64,000 nucleotides of DNA from Terfezia claveryi. Taxonomy: Eukaryota; Ascomycota; Pezizomycetes; Pezizales; Pezizaceae. The position numbers and the translations under genes were made by a program. The stretch is from the NCBI GenBank assembly GCA_015179025.1, contig WHUX01000069.1:62001-126000 (forward strand), given 5' to 3'. Below, in pieces: positions 42,391 through 54,424 of the stretch (within the stretch, counting starts at the first letter, position 1; every line of letters starts with the position of its first letter). The notes beneath the pieces were generated by a model. It did not search any database. It worked only from the letters and a program-made list of their open reading frames with translations, and was not told where the DNA came from.

Positions 42391-43502
42391 ATACTAGGCC
42401 TACAGCTTGGGGGGAAGGGGGTAGCCCATGCAGAGGCGGAGACGGAGGATATAGGAAAAGGCGGAGGGAGGGAGAGGAGAGGCAGATAAACACAAAAGGC
42501 AGAAAGGCAGGCGGGAGAGACAGGGTTCTAGTTGCTTACTGCAACGTGAACAACAGCGGGATAAACACTCATTCATTTCTCGAAAGTGTCAAGAACGCGG
42601 ACATCGTCTTTGTAGGTGAACCAGTCATCTACAACACCAGCTCTGGAGCTCGAACAACCAACCACCCGAGCTTTAGACGCATCACAAGCCTACACAACCA
42701 TAGCAGAATAGCAGGATATGTAGCAACCAGACATCACAAGGCTTCGAGCAGCTTAATAAGTCACAACATCAGTCTGATTCGGTTGGGATCCACCAAAGCG
42801 GTCGGAGTGTATCTAAATGGAAAAGAGTCCACAAACGATCTAAGAGAGAGCCTCCACAAGATCCCAGTTAGCAACCGCACAATAGTACTGGGGGACTTTA
42901 ACGCACACTACCTAAGTTGGGGAGGTCTGCCATCTAACAGGGGCAACATTGTACAGGAATGGGCCAACACCAACCAACTAGATCAGCGAGTTCACTACCA
43001 AGCCTGCACATTCCAACGAGGAGAAAGGAGGAGCCTCCTCGACCTTGTATTCAAAGGCAAGGATATATCATGGGAAAACCATAACTCCTTACACCTCTCT
43101 TGGATAGGCTCAGATCATACAATCGTTGCGGGCTACATCAAGACCCACATCCCGGAGACCCGCCAGTACATAACAATCGACTGGAAATGGTGGGAGGGAT
43201 ACGTGGAAAAGAATAAGAAGGAGGATAAGGAGGAGGTATTTGAACCAAGTCGCTTCGGGGAAGCATATCAAGTTCTCCACGAGCTGGTGCAGAACCACCT
43301 CATCCACAAAACCGCTTCCCAATATAGCAAAAAATGGTGGGACAAGGAGGTACAGCAACAACTCCAAAGAACACGGAGAGCAGGCAGGGAGAATGGGGGA
43401 GAGTACAAGGAAGAGGGCAAAAGGCTCAAAAAGCTCATCAGAAAAAAGAAAAGGGTATGTTGGCAGAAGTTCCTAGAGGAACAAGGCCAACGCCACCCAT
43501 AG
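42387..43502 (+). pseudogene. LINE-A ORF2, endonuclease domain
   Basis: An open 371-codon frame starts at an ATG overlapping the ORF1 stop (ATGA). It carries the apurinic-endonuclease-like fold of LINEs: YCNVNNSGINTHSFLES at the start, GDFNAHYLSWGG in the middle and the catalytic SDHTIVAGYI near residue 245. A TAG at 43500, where the frame clearly continues with DIARVARDPFKFTP, truncates it. The enzyme nicks target DNA to prime reverse transcription. Confidence 0.85.
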
Positions 43503-44558
43503 GATATAGCAAGAGTAGCCAGAGACCCGTTCAAGTTCACACCAATAATGGGGGACCTCATTGACAAGGATAGAAGAGTGATGTCGACAAACTAAAGCAA
43601 AGTCCAAGCCTTCCAAAAACACCACCTAGTCGCAAGAGATGAGACTCCCATCGAAACCATAGCCGCAAGAGATGGGACACCTCAGCCCAGCTCCCCCTTA
43701 ATCGTTGAGTCTCCTATAGGATACCAAGAAGCAGAGGAGTCCAGCATCGAGGAAGTAAGGAGGGCATTGAGCAGAACATCAAACAGCTCAGCACCAGGAC
43801 CAGACCTCATTTCATACCGCCTCATCAAGCTCATCAAGGACACCCAGCTTGGTATAGCCCTCCTTAATGACCTAGCCAGAGTAACTGAAGGCAACGCAGC
43901 AGCACCTCGAGCATGGAGAGACCTCGTTATGGTAATAATACCTAAACCAGGAAAAGACCACTCCCAGGTCAAAGGATGGAGGCCTATAGTCCTATCAAAC
44001 ACAGTGGGCAAATTACTAGAGAAGCTAATAGCCAACGAGCTCCAACAGTAAACTCAGCTTTTCTATCCACTTCAATATAGCTCTCGGAAGGGAAGATCGG
44101 CAATAGATGTATTAATGCTGACAATGTCCACAGCAGAGAAGGCAATTCAGGAAGGAAAGAAAGCGACCCTATTAGGGAAGAACATAGTATCAGCTTTCAA
44201 CAACATCCGTACCGACAAGCTAATTCAAATTCTCAAAGAGTCAGGAGTATATTTTTTTTTTTTTTTTTATTTTTAAATACTCGTTACTCTTATTCGGTCC
44301 CAGTCAGGAGTATGTGAACGTCTGCAGAGATTCGTCAAGCAGTTTCTATAGCTAAGAAGCTTCCATGTCATATGGGATAGCTCAATTAAGGGGAGAATGC
44401 GAATGGACCAGGGCACACTATAAGGCAGCCTATTATCTCCAGTTCTCTGGCTTATCTATATTGGACATACCCTAACAAGAGCCTCAGCAGAATTCGACTC
44501 CTAGAAAATGCAGCCACCATCAGGAGGGTTTTAATGCTGCAGGTCAAGTCGGCTAGCT
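43503..44558 (+). pseudogene. LINE-A ORF2, reverse transcriptase part 1
   Basis: This continues the ORF2 frame. The RT fingers include SSAPGPDLISYRLIKLI, VIIPKPGKDHSQVKGWRPI and VLSNTVGKLLEKLIANEL (43767-44051). SRKGRSAIDVLMLT and VSAFNNIRTDKLIQILKESG follow up to the insertion at 44250. Stops occur at 43592, 44049, 44350 and others. The RT is interrupted by two retroposed inserts and resumes at 46492. Confidence 0.82.
44251..44301 (-). mobile_element. 51-bp 5'-truncated LINE insertion
   Basis: A T-run followed by AAATACTCGTTACTCTTATT is flanked by a perfect 12-bp duplication AGTCAGGAGTAT (44239-44250 and 44302-44313). Reverse-complemented it resembles the LINE 3' end GCATAGGAGTATTAAGTATT plus poly(A) at 54615 and 54800. 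It is therefore a minus-strand insertion containing only the last few dozen bases of a LINE. Confidence 0.85.
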
Positions 44559-46480
44559 CACGCGACAACACCGTGTAGGACGAGCCCACTTGGTCGATCT
44601 CAACAACCAGAGGGTTTCCGTTGTCGGGGAAAACAGCAATTCACAGAGCGGAAAGAGCCAAGCAAGAATACCTAATTTTCTTGCTTATTCAAAGCAAGCT
44701 ACACAATCCCCTCTAGGGTCAAGTTTTGCTACAACTCGATCTGATTTTGGACGATTTTTCCAACGTTGCAACCGTATTCACTGGTGATTGGTGGATACAA
44801 CAGCACTTGGAGGCTCCGGCTACAGTTTAGAGCAGCGCGTTGCAACTCCAATAGCGGCGCAAGACCTTGGGACACCTTCGAAGTGGGAAGTCAGAATTCT
44901 TCGGGAAATTTAATCAGACTTTTCAGGGATGCTACAAATTCGCAAGGGTAAGGGTAAGGCTTCCGCCAGACCTCTGGCGGTCCCTAACCTAGACAACAGA
45001 CCAAGGTACGAAACTCCGGATTCAATGCAACTAGCAACACCGGGTCCCACACCAAGGGTACAGTAGCATACAACCGGGGTTCGGAACTCAGAGAATGAGG
45101 AGCGGCTCGATGGATGGGAAGAAGAGCAGGGGACAGAGAAGTTCAAGAGGATGGGGAAGAAAGAGGGGGAACAAGTGGGGATGTTTTTGTTACAACACAC
45201 AATGTGCTTTCTGAAGGATACGTTCTTTGATACCGAGCTCAGTGTAGTTGAAACAATTCTTGGAGGGGTGGAGAGAAGAACAGGCTTAGCCCAAACATTT
45301 GATACAACCCGTAAGGAGTGGGAGGGGCAAGTGTATAAGAGTGATACTGATGACACTAGGCTATTTGAGGAAGAGAGAATAATTGGAGGCCTCAAAGATG
45401 AAATTCTATGCTTGTCTAAGGAACGGGATGTATTAGACACACAACTTTCTCACTTGAAGCAGACCTTGGTAGCTTTTGCAGACCAAGGGGGGGCCCATGT
45501 GGAAACAATTGAGAGGTTGGAGAAAGAGATTTTTAAGTTGAGGTGAGAGAAGGAGAAGTGGGTTGAGCGAGAGGAGATGGTGGGAAACCAACTACAGATA
45601 TGTGAGAGAAACTAGAAGGAGTGGGCGGAGGAAGAGATGGGAAAGAGGTCAAATAAGATTTTGGTTTCTGAGCAGAAGAAATGGCAGGCAGAGGGTAAGG
45701 CACTACCGGTTGAGACGGTATCAGTCGGAATCCAGTCGGACTATATTGAGGAGGGGGTAGTGAAGGTATAGGTGGAAGTGGGGGTTCAGATGGAGATGGG
45801 TGTTGAGAAGGAAGGGGCAGGAGATAGTGACGATATTGTGATGGTAGATGGGTCAAGTATATATGAAGACCTATCTGCATATGAGGATGAGGACGAGACC
45901 CCGGTAGCAGTGGCACCCCCAATTACCAAAAAACAGGCTGCATTACGTCTAGCAGCAAAGGCTGGGAAATCCCGACCAGCCAAAATACCCCTGCAGAAGA
46001 TACACACTACCTAACACAAGTTGGCAAAGGCAGTTGTGATTCACGGGGTCCCCTGCCAGAGACCCATGGCAGATATCATACAGGATATGGAAGTGAGGGG
46101 GATTTTGGGGGCACGTTGGCTCCTGGGGGGTAACCGGAGATTTGGTAAAGCCACCAACTCTGTTGTGGTTTTTTTTGACAGGAAGTTAGCTGTTGGGAGT
46201 CACCAAAAGATAAGGGGACACTGGCTCCCAATTGAGGCTTATGACTTTGACAAAGGAAAGAAGGAGGTAGATTTGCACAGCGACCAGTAATGGCTTTTAC
46301 CTTATCCAGCATTTCGCATACCTATACAGTTTTATAGCGAGCGGGTCTTCTACAGTTTCAGGGTTGTTGTTTTGCTCGTTGTTCCGTGAGCGTACCGAGT
46401 CTTCTAAGATGAGGGAACAGGCCCGTCTCATAGCCTTAGGCTCCATAGACGTATAGACTGTAAATAAAAAAAAAAAAAAA
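44559..46480 (+). mobile_element. ORF1-only LINE derivative with poly(A)
   Basis: A 1922-bp insert ends in a poly(A) run (46466-46480) and is flanked by the 11-bp duplication GTCGGCTAGCT (44548-44558, 46481-46491). It contains one decayed LINE-type ORF1 and a short 3' UTR but no endonuclease or RT, and LINE-A resumes at the next base. Poly(A) plus a TSD of this size indicates LINE-type retrotransposition in trans. Confidence 0.8.
44776..46290 (+). pseudogene. ORF1 of the nested LINE derivative
   Basis: A single reading frame can be followed from about 44776 to 46290 through roughly seven stops (44911, 45064, 45544, 45616, 45769, 46012 and others). After a variable head it has a coiled coil (45340-45545: DEILCLSKERDVLDTQLSHL), an acidic section (YEDLSAYEDEDETPVAVAPP) and a basic stretch. 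It closes with an RRM-like domain, AKAVVIHGVPCQRPMADIIQ ... WLLGGNRRFGKATNSVVVFF ... KIRGHWLPIEAYDFD. Coiled coil plus RRM-like domain is the standard layout of LINE ORF1 proteins. It is not closely similar to LINE-A ORF1, so it came from a different LINE. Confidence 0.72.
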
Positions 46481-46491
46481 GTCGGCTAGCT

Positions 46492-47515
46492 ATCATACAG
46501 GCTTAACAACACCACCTACAGATCATAGTCACCGCCAAGGTGTTCTCTTACGTGGATGACATCAACCCATTAATAATCAGTTCACTAGGCCATAATTAGT
46601 TACTAGTCAAGAGAGTTAACTCCCTCTTGGACAAGTGTGCACAAGAGGATGAATTACAGTGGGATGACAGTAAGGAGAGCAGAGTCGACTTCCACCACAG
46701 GGGAAAGGTCCAGTCATGTACTACACTTGGCATCCTAATCCGCAGCAACTTCTCCTAGAAGCCACATGTCGACTCCTGTACAGCCAAAGCATCTGCGATA
46801 TTAAATGTCCTTACCAGCCTTAGAAATGCAAATAGTGGTATAAACCCATCTGCCCTCAGATCACTATATACAGAATGAATCTGAAGCATCTTCACATGAG
46901 GGGTAGAACTCTACAACACACACCAGTTGAAGTCACTCCTAGACCCAATGAAGAGACTAGAATACAAAGCTCTACGGAAGATTACAGGAGGATATCATGG
47001 TAGTAGCCACCTAACCCTAGGAAAGATCGCCAACAAAGAACCACTGAATGAGAAACTGGATGACATGTCAAGATCGTGGGCAGCCAGGGCAGTCAAAATA
47101 GGAGATAAGGAGATAAGATCCTACATCTCAAGGGATACCTTATGGCAACTTAGCAATGACCTCCACCAGGAAAGAACAGCTATTTTCGAAGCATTTTTCC
47201 TGAATGGAGCAGCCCCTGAAGAAATTTCCTGGGGGGACAGGGAGGACACTGCCCCTTTCCCCATAATTTATGAGGAAATCCTAGACTCCAAATCTGAGGG
47301 AAGCAAGGACTAGGCATTTGGGCAGCAAAGATAGGCTCCATACTGGAACAGGGATGGAGAGTATGTAACACAGACGGGACAGGACGGGGAAGGGAAGTAG
47401 CCAGCAGAGTTCATAGCAAGGACCGGAAAGGGGGCCAGCCAAGAGATTACAGAGGTTTCTTAGGTAACCAAGCTATAGTCGGAGACAGGGAGCTCTACGC
47501 CATGTTGCTAGCCCT
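46492..47515 (+). pseudogene. LINE-A ORF2, RT part 2 to RNase H start
   Basis: The ORF2 sense resumes with VFSYVDDINPLIIS (about 46530), the RT catalytic YVDD box. The thumb region follows (FHHRGKVQSCTTLGILIRSN) and then the connection LKSLLDPMKRLEYKALRKIT (46927-47313). The N-terminal RNase H strand DGTGREGRKVASRVHS... leads to ELYAMLLAL at 47515. Stops near 46600, 46756 and 46877 inactivate it. The sense continues directly at 53781 after Gypsy-3. Confidence 0.82.
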
Positions 47516-48075
47516 TGTAACAACCGTGTGTTCAGTTGTCATCACTTGTGATCGCAGGTGATGTGTCATTGCCATTGTTGTTTTTGTCATCACCTACGAT
47601 CGTAGGTGATGGGTTATCGTTATTGTTGCTCTCGGCATCACCTGCGATGCAAGTGATGAGTTATTATGTTATCGTTACCTTGCTTGGCTTCTGAGATAGG
47701 GAAGCTTATTTCCCCATTGCCCTGACCGAGTTATGTATATATAGAGCCTGTCCCTCGTACTGTCGTTGGATCCCTATCCAATGTCTTGTATACCTAATAC
47801 AGGACCTTGCTTCTCCCAGCGCTTGTGCACCTCCCTTGTGCACATCTTTGTCTTGTACAAACAACTCTGCAGCATAGCTGCCTCCCTTAACACACGCGGC
47901 AACTGCCTCCGCATATCTCGTATCCCTTGCCCTCTGCCTCTCTCGCCCTTGCCCTTGCCCCCGTCCTAGCCTCTCTTCTAGTCACACACGTAGTGTTCCT
48001 ACATGTGTGTTACCCTAGCCTTGCCCTTGCCCCGGCATACCCCTTGGACGCCTTATCCCCTGAGCTCTCGTTACA
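47516..48075 (+). mobile_element. Gypsy-3 5' LTR
   Basis: 560 bp, TGTAACAACCGTGTGTTC to CGTTACA, with TSD GCCCT at 47511-47515 and 53776-53780. U3 holds a perfect 24-bp palindrome CATCACCTACGA plus complement at 47588-47611. A TATATATAG box near 47733 precedes the leader segment ATCCAATGT at 47776-47784. Confidence 0.93.
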
Positions 48076-48077
48076 CT

Positions 48078-48086
48078 ATGTTGGAT
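48078..48086 (+). promoter_or_regulatory. Gypsy-3 putative self-primer binding site
   Basis: ATGTTGGAT, two bases after the LTR, can pair over 9 nt with leader ATCCAATGT (47776-47784) if two G-U pairs are allowed. Confidence 0.55.
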
Positions 48087-48111
48087 CCTTTGGACCAACT
48101 GGTACGCAGTC

Positions 48112-49290
48112 ATGTCAGGAGCAGCTCTCCTACCACCCACCATCAGGTTCCAGACCTGGAAAAGCTCCCCTATACCCTCAGGCCCGAACAAATTGAATGC
48201 CTATTGTCAAGAAATCATCAACATCTTCGAGGCCATGGATACTATCGGGGCCGAACTCGGCAACAGCCTGGCCATGGCCGAACGAAAGCTGAGATCTGCC
48301 GACGAAGAGATCACGGTCCTCCAGACGGATCTCGACCATGTAAACCTTGCCCTAGCTACCAAACGAACCACAGTACAAAACCTCGGCCGTGCCCTAGCGA
48401 ATCTGGCTATTCCTACGCCAACCACCACCACCAAAATGGAAAGTATCCCCACCCCCCCTAAGTTCAATGGGGATAGGGCTCGTCTATGAGCCTGAAAAAA
48501 TGCAGTGAACTTGAAGTTGAGCGGGGATTCGGCTAGGTTTCCGTCAGAATAAGACCACCTGGCCTATGTGTTTGCCCTGCTAGAGGGCAAGGCCACGGAT
48601 CAAATCCAGCTGTACATGCTTGAGACAGGGATCCAGCTCGACAACGTCTCAGCCTTGTTTGTTATCTTGGATTGGGCGTTCGGAGATCCTGATGCAGTGG
48701 AGACGGCCAGTCGAGCGCTCCGGGCACTGAGACAGTGCAACTCAGAGCTGTCTACTTACGTCACAGAGTTCTTGAGGCTGGCTGCAGAGGTAAGGTGGAA
48801 CAACCAGGCTAAGTTCGAGCAATTCCAGGAGGGGCTCAGCGATGAGCTCCAACAAGCCATGGTTACCCTCCCCGCAGTTGATACCCTCCAGGAGTTGATC
48901 GACCAGGCCTCCCGGGTAGAACAGCAGATGTCCCGGCTCCGCAACCGCCCCCCGTTCAGGCCAGCACCCCGTCTCCCACCACCCCAGCAACACCATGCCA
49001 CCAAAGCAGCTCAGGCCCCTGCCCCTGCCAATCAACCAGCACACCCATCGTTGGTAGCAGGAGGGCCCACCCCCATGGATTTATCATCAGACAGACCCCG
49101 CCTGACCCAAGAAGAAAGGAAACGCCACCGGAATAATGGGCTATGTATAGCCTGTAGGAAGGCTGACCACTTTATTGCAGCTTGCCCCCTTCAAAAGAAT
49201 CACTCCCTCGCCATCCACGCTATCTCCGATACCCCAGTGCCCAGGATTGAGGAGCTTGACGAGTTGGGAAAAGCCCTGTCCCTTGCCTAG
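48112..49290 (+). pseudogene. Gypsy-3 gag
   Basis: The frame starts MSGAALLPPTIRFQTWKSSP and continues through a coiled-coil-like region and the capsid start PPKFNGDRARL. TGA codons at 48487 and 48493 and a TAA near 48550 break it. From 48568 to 49290 it is open, ending with zinc knuckle CIACRKADHFIAACP and the frameshift heptamer. Compared with Gypsy-2, the two TGA codons replace CGA and TGG. Confidence 0.88.
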
Positions 49291-49311
49291 TTACTGACAC
49301 TAGCAAGGGAC
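49266..49311 (+). promoter_or_regulatory. Gypsy-3 -1 frameshift signal
   Basis: GGGAAAA (49266-49272) is in gag phase, followed by a 5-nt spacer and the stem GTCCCTTGCCTAGT (49278-49291). The loop is TACTGAC and the closing arm ACTAGCAAGGGAC (49299-49311). Pol is in the -1 frame. Confidence 0.8.
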
Positions 49312-52300
49312 CTGCCTCAGGTCATTTGTCGTTATCTGCATTTTCTGTCCCTTCACCCTCTCCTACGTCTATGTCTGTTGACGAGTCTCACCTATTTGGT
49401 GAACACCTTGTTGTACCTATCACGATATCTTTTAATGGTACTAGTAAAACACTCGTCACAACAGCCCTCGTAGACTGTGGAGCATCAGGAATTGCTTTTA
49501 TCGACCAGACCTTCGTTAGTAAGTATGCTATACCCACCTCTAAGCTTAAGACTCCCCGCCTCCTCGATGTTATTGATGGCCGACCTATCTCCTCTGGAGC
49601 CATCACTGACATTGCCTGTACACCTGCCCAGATCGGGGACCACTCCGAAAACCTCTCTATGTTCGTTACCAAGCTCAAGTATCCAATTGTCCTCGGAATC
49701 CCTTGGCTCAGGATGTACAATGTATCGGTCAGCTTTGGCTCCTATACCCTGCATTTTAATAGCCCTTACTGCAGAAGATACTGCGGACACCCGAAGGCCA
49801 CCGTTACTGGTCTGTGTGCATTACCGCCCCCCGTAATCTACCCAACTCAGGTGGTATACCAGCCCGCATATATCAATGCCACCAATCCCCCTGTTTCCTC
49901 TGTTTCCCCTGCTCCCTATGCCCCCTTCGCACCCCCAAAACCCCTGAATATCAGCTTCATCGGAGCTGGGGCCTTTGCTCACCTTACTAAAAGGTACAAG
50001 CTGAAGGCCCATACCCTATCAATCTACGAAGTCAACCTGGAAATCAACAAGCTGCGATCCAAGGGAGAATAGAAATCCCTGGTTCCGGACGAATACCACG
50101 AGTTTATAGACCTATTCTCTGAGAAAGCTGTAGAAAAGCTTGCCCCCCACCAGCCATATGACCACACTATCCCCTTGCTAGAAGGCAAAACCCCCCCCTA
50201 TGGACCATTGTATAGAATGTCTCGAGTGGAACTGGAAGCCTTGAAGAAGTACTTGGAAGAAAACCTCAACAAGAGCTTTGTTCGTCAAGGTTCCTCTCTA
50301 GCTGGTGCACCCATACTATTTGTCAAGAAATTGGATGGATCCCTTCAGTTGTGTGTGGAATATCGTGGCCTAAATGAAATAACGGTAAAGAACAGGTACC
50401 TCTTGCCTCTGATTCAGGAGACCCTAGCAAGGCTATCCAAGGCAAAATGGTTTACCAAACTGGATCTGAGAGGGGCCTATAACCTAGTATAGATTGCGGA
50501 AGGTGATGAGTGGAAGACAGCTTTTCGGACCAGGTATAGGCATTTCGAGTACAATGTCATGCCTTTCGGATTCACCAATGCCCCGGCCTCTTTCCAGCAC
50601 TTCATTAACAACACCCTACGGGACTTCTTGGATGTATTTTGCACAGCTTATCTGGACGACATCCTTATATACTCGGATTCCCTGGCAGAATACAAGGTCC
50701 ATGTCAGGCAGGTGTTAGAGAAGCTGGAGCAGGCTGGGCTATACCTTAAGCCCGAAAAATGTGAATTCTATATCCAAGAGGTGAAGTACCTGGGCTTGAT
50801 CATAACTACAGAAGGTATTAGGATGAACCCTGCCAAAGTCACAGCAATCCAGGATTGGGAAACCCCTGCCAACCTCAAGGACATACAGGCATTCCTGTAG
50901 TTCGCCAACTTTTACTGGTGTTTTATCCTGGGATATTTGAAGATCGTAGCCCCCCTTACTGCCCTGACCAAAAAAGACCGGCACTTCGACTGGAATCCAG
51001 AAGCCCAATCTGCCTTCCAAAACCTCAAGGAAGCCTTCTGCTCAGCCCTAATCCTAGCCCATTTTGACCCCGATAGCGAGTGCATTGTGGAAACGGACAC
51101 CTCTGACTATGTCTCCGCCAGAATCCTGTCCCAGTATGTCAATGGAGTCCTCTACCCAGTGGCCTATTTCTCCAAAAAGCACTCCCCAGTGGAATGTAAT
51201 TAGGAGATCTATGATAAGGAATTAATGGCTATTGTGTTGGCTTTTGAGGAATGGAGGCCCTACCTGGAGTCAGCGAAGGGGGTTATCGAGGTCCTTTCCG
51301 ACCACAAGAACCTGGAATACTTCACAACTACTAAGCTGCTGAATCGCCGGCAGGCTAGGTGGTCGGAATTCCTGTCCCGGTTCAACTTCAAAATCAAGTA
51401 CCGGCCAGGAAAGGCTGGTGGGAAACCAGACGTACTGACTAGGAGATCAGGAGATCTCCCTAAAGGGGGGGATGAAAGGCTAAAATACCAAAATCAGGTG
51501 GTATTGAAGCCCAAAAACCTCGATCTGGCGGCCAATGTCCTTGCTGATGTAGAAGCTGAGGCTAAGGCTGAGGCTGATAGGAAAGCCGACCTCCGACAAC
51601 TGGTGAGACAAGCATACGAGGATGACCCCCTAGCTAAGGAAATCATCGCCACAGTAGATTCCGGCTAGTGCCGCCACCCCAAGATCTCCCTGACCGAGTG
51701 TACCATCCAAGAAGGCCTCCTTTACCATCTTGAACGGCTCTATATGCCGGAAAGAGAGCTGCGCCTGCGAGTGATTAAGGAACACCACGATACCCTAGCG
51801 GCAGGCCACCCTGGAGTGGCCAAAACGTTGGAATTGCTGGCCAGGGAATATACATGGATCGACTAGCGGAAGGACGTGGAGTGGTATATATGGAACTGCC
51901 ATGTTTGTAAGCGTGCTAAGCCCATCTGCCACGCCCCATATGGCACCCTGAAGCCGCTGGATATGCCGGATCGGCCATGGCTGCACCTGACCATGGATTT
52001 TGTGACGGGATTGCCTGAAGACTCGGGATTCAATGCCATCTTAATGGTGGTGGATCGGCTGATGAAGATGAGGCATGTCGTACCTTGTCGGGATACCTGT
52101 TCGGCCAAGGAGTTGGCCAACCTCTACCTCTATAACGTGTTCTGGTATCACGGGCTTCCTGAATCCATTGTGTCAGACCATGGCCCTCAGTTCATCTCAG
52201 ACTTTTGGAAAGCATTCTGCGAGCTTCTGGGGATCAAAGTACGTTTGTCAACGGCATATCATCCTCAGACGGATGGCCAATCGGAGAGGATGAACGCTAT

Positions 52301-53051
52301 TATGGAGCAATACCTGCGGGCCTTCGTTGATTACCAGCAGGACAACTGGGTTTCATTGTTGGCAACCTGCGAATTCGCCGCCAACAACCAGTTCTTGGAA
52401 TCATTGAAAACATCCCCCTTCCTGGCCAACTATGGTTGGCACCTCCGGTTCGTGGATGCCCTGGCACCCTTACAGAAGGCCAGAAATGATACCCCAGCCC
52501 AGGAGTTCGCAGCTGGACTCACTGAGCTCCACTCCACCCTGAAAGTGGAGCTGAGATATGCGCAAGCCAGGCAAGCTGAGTACGCCAATGGATCACGACT
52601 GCCAGCCCCCAGATACCAGCCAGGAGACAAGGTGTAGCTCTCTAGTCGGCACTTCCGGACAGAACGGCCTTTTCGTAAGCTGGATAATAAGTTCCTGGGG
52701 CTATATGAGGTATTAGGGAATGTGGGCACTCACGCCTACTGGTTGAAGTTCCCTAAAGATATCAAATGCCACCCGGTCGTTCACGTCTCGGAGATCGAAC
52801 CAGCCGCCAACGATCCCCTCCCCGGGCAAAAGCACCCCCCACCCTCTCCCGTAGTGATTGCAGGTGAAGAGGAGTGGGAGGTTGAGGAGGTACTGGACTC
52901 TAGAAAATGCTATGGGCAAGTTCAGTATAAGGTCAAGTGGGTAGGAGACGAGGAGACTACCTGGTAACCCGCAGAGGACTTGGAGAATGCGCAGGATTTG
53001 GTTACCCTGTTCCACCAGCAATACCTCAGGAAGCCTCGCCCAGTCGACTGA
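49273..53051 (+). pseudogene. Gypsy-3 pol (PR-RT-RH-INT-chromodomain)
   Basis: Protease (LVDCGASGIAFI, about 49470), RT (ILFVKKLDGSLQLCVEYRGL; YLDD near 50650), RNase H (near 51090-51320), integrase (HHCC near 51810-51920; DFVTGLPEDSG, DHGPQF, SERMNA) and chromodomain (YKVKWVGDEETTW, near 52930) are all present in one frame. Stops at 50070, 50491, 50898, 51202, 51666, 51864, 52635 and 52965 kill it. Most correspond to TGG, CAG or CAA codons in Gypsy-2. Two core residues also differ: VDY is VEY in the RT and DRGPQF is DHGPQF in the integrase. Confidence 0.88.
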
Positions 53052-53214
53052 GGTTGTGACTTTGCATCCTTGTTGTTTTTTCTGTTCTTGTTGTTGTTCG
53101 GAGTTGGGGTTCTTGTCCTTGCTCTTGTTGTTGTTGTTGTTTTCTGTGTTGATTTTGCCAGTTATCGTGCCCAGGCCTCCTAGTCGCTGGAGCTCCAGCC
53201 TAAGGGGGGGATAG

Positions 53215-53775
53215 TGTAACAACCATGTGTTCAGTTGTCATCACCTGCGATCGCAGGTGATGGGTCATTGCCATTGTTGTTTTTGTCATCACCTGCGATC
53301 GCAGGTGATGGGTTATCGTTATTGTTGCCCTCGGCATCACCTGTGACGCAGGTGATGGGTTATTATGTTATCGTTACCTTGCTTGGCTTCCGAGATAGGG
53401 AAGCTTATTTCCCCCATTGCCCTGACCGAGTTATGTATATATAGAGCCTGTCCCTCGTACTGTCGTTGGATCCCCATCCAACGTCTTGTATACCCAATAC
53501 AGGACCTTGCTTCTCCCAGCGCTTGTGCACCTCCCTTGTGCACATCCTTGTCTCGTACAAACAACTCTGCAGCATAGCTGCCTCCCTTGACACACGCGGC
53601 AACTGCCTCCGCGTGTCTCGTGTCCCTTGCCCTCTGCCTCTCTCGCCCTCGCCCTTGCCCCCGTCCTAGCCTCTCCTCCAGTCACACACGTAGCGTTCCT
53701 ACATGTGTGTTACCCTAGCCTTGCCCTTGCCCTGGCGTACCCCTTGGTCGCCTTGTCCCCTGAGCCCTCGTTACA
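53215..53775 (+). mobile_element. Gypsy-3 3' LTR
   Basis: 561 bp, TGTAACAACCATGTG to CGTTACA, preceded by a G-rich polypurine tract (53202-53214). It contains two perfect 24-bp palindromes (53240-53263, 53287-53310) of the CATCACCTGCGA type. Confidence 0.93.
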
Positions 53776-53780
53776 GCCCT

Positions 53781-54424
53781 CCAAAACGAGGATTTGGATA
53801 TGATCACCATATTATCAGATTCCCAGGCGGCAGTACAGACTATCCGGAATTTAAGCACAGGCGCCCCCCCTCGATCGAGCATTGAAAAGGATATCAAAGC
53901 TTCACTAGTCAGCAACCCCCAGAGGGACCTCAGGGTGTCATGGGTGAGAGGGCACCTGGGTATCCAAGGAAACGAGAAAGCAGACCAAACAGCATGCCTA
54001 CATTCCCACCTCGGAATAGTAGCAGGAGAAACTCGCACGATAACAGAAGGGGGGCTACGAGCAGCCTCCAGGGCAGTGCGGAAAGAAGCAAGAACATGGG
54101 CGGGATATGGTAATAGGAGAGTAGAGTGCGACCGACACGCCCTATCAGCCTACACTTGGATGCGGACAAACAAGGGCCCACAGAAATTCTGGCTCCATCA
54201 CATCGGCAAATCTGAATTGGCAGAATGCACATGTAGCCACACCTCAGGAGAGCTCATCACCTTCGAGTCTTCGACTGCCCACGTTTAGACCGATCCAGAA
54301 CAGCTCTATTGGGAGATAAACGCAGCTGGCAAGAACTCGACAAGCCAGAGTGGATAAAAGAAGGGGAGGAGACGTACGAGGCCACGGAGGCCTATTTTAA
54401 GCTCTTATACCATGAGCTGACTTA
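53781..54424 (+). pseudogene. LINE-A ORF2, RNase H and C-terminal end
   Basis: LQNEDLDMITILSDSQAAVQ and VSWVRGHLGIQGNEKADQTA are the RNase H core (DSQ aspartate and the WVRGHxGxxGNExAD signature). The C-terminal Cys/His cluster FWLHHIGKSELAECTCSH follows. One frameshift near 54265 separates it from the end of the protein (LGDKRSWQELDKPEW... to the stop at 54424). An RNase H after the RT is typical of Tad1/I-type LINEs. Confidence 0.87.

Larger units (their letters stand above)
47516..53775 (+). mobile_element. Gypsy-3: chromodomain LTR retrotransposon, dead, inside LINE-A
   Basis: A 6260-bp element with 560/561-bp LTRs, gag 48112-49290, pol 49273-53051 and a polypurine tract before the 3' LTR. 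The TSD GCCCT lies within the RNase H region of LINE-A, whose reading resumes without loss after it. Gypsy-3 is related to Gypsy-1 and Gypsy-2 but more diverged. It has at least a dozen stops but few frameshifts, so point mutation rather than indels silenced it. Confidence 0.93.

Noticed and set aside
53794..54288. Stand-alone RNase H gene
   Set aside because: It is the continuation of LINE-A ORF2 after Gypsy-3, shown by the GCCCT duplication and restored sense.
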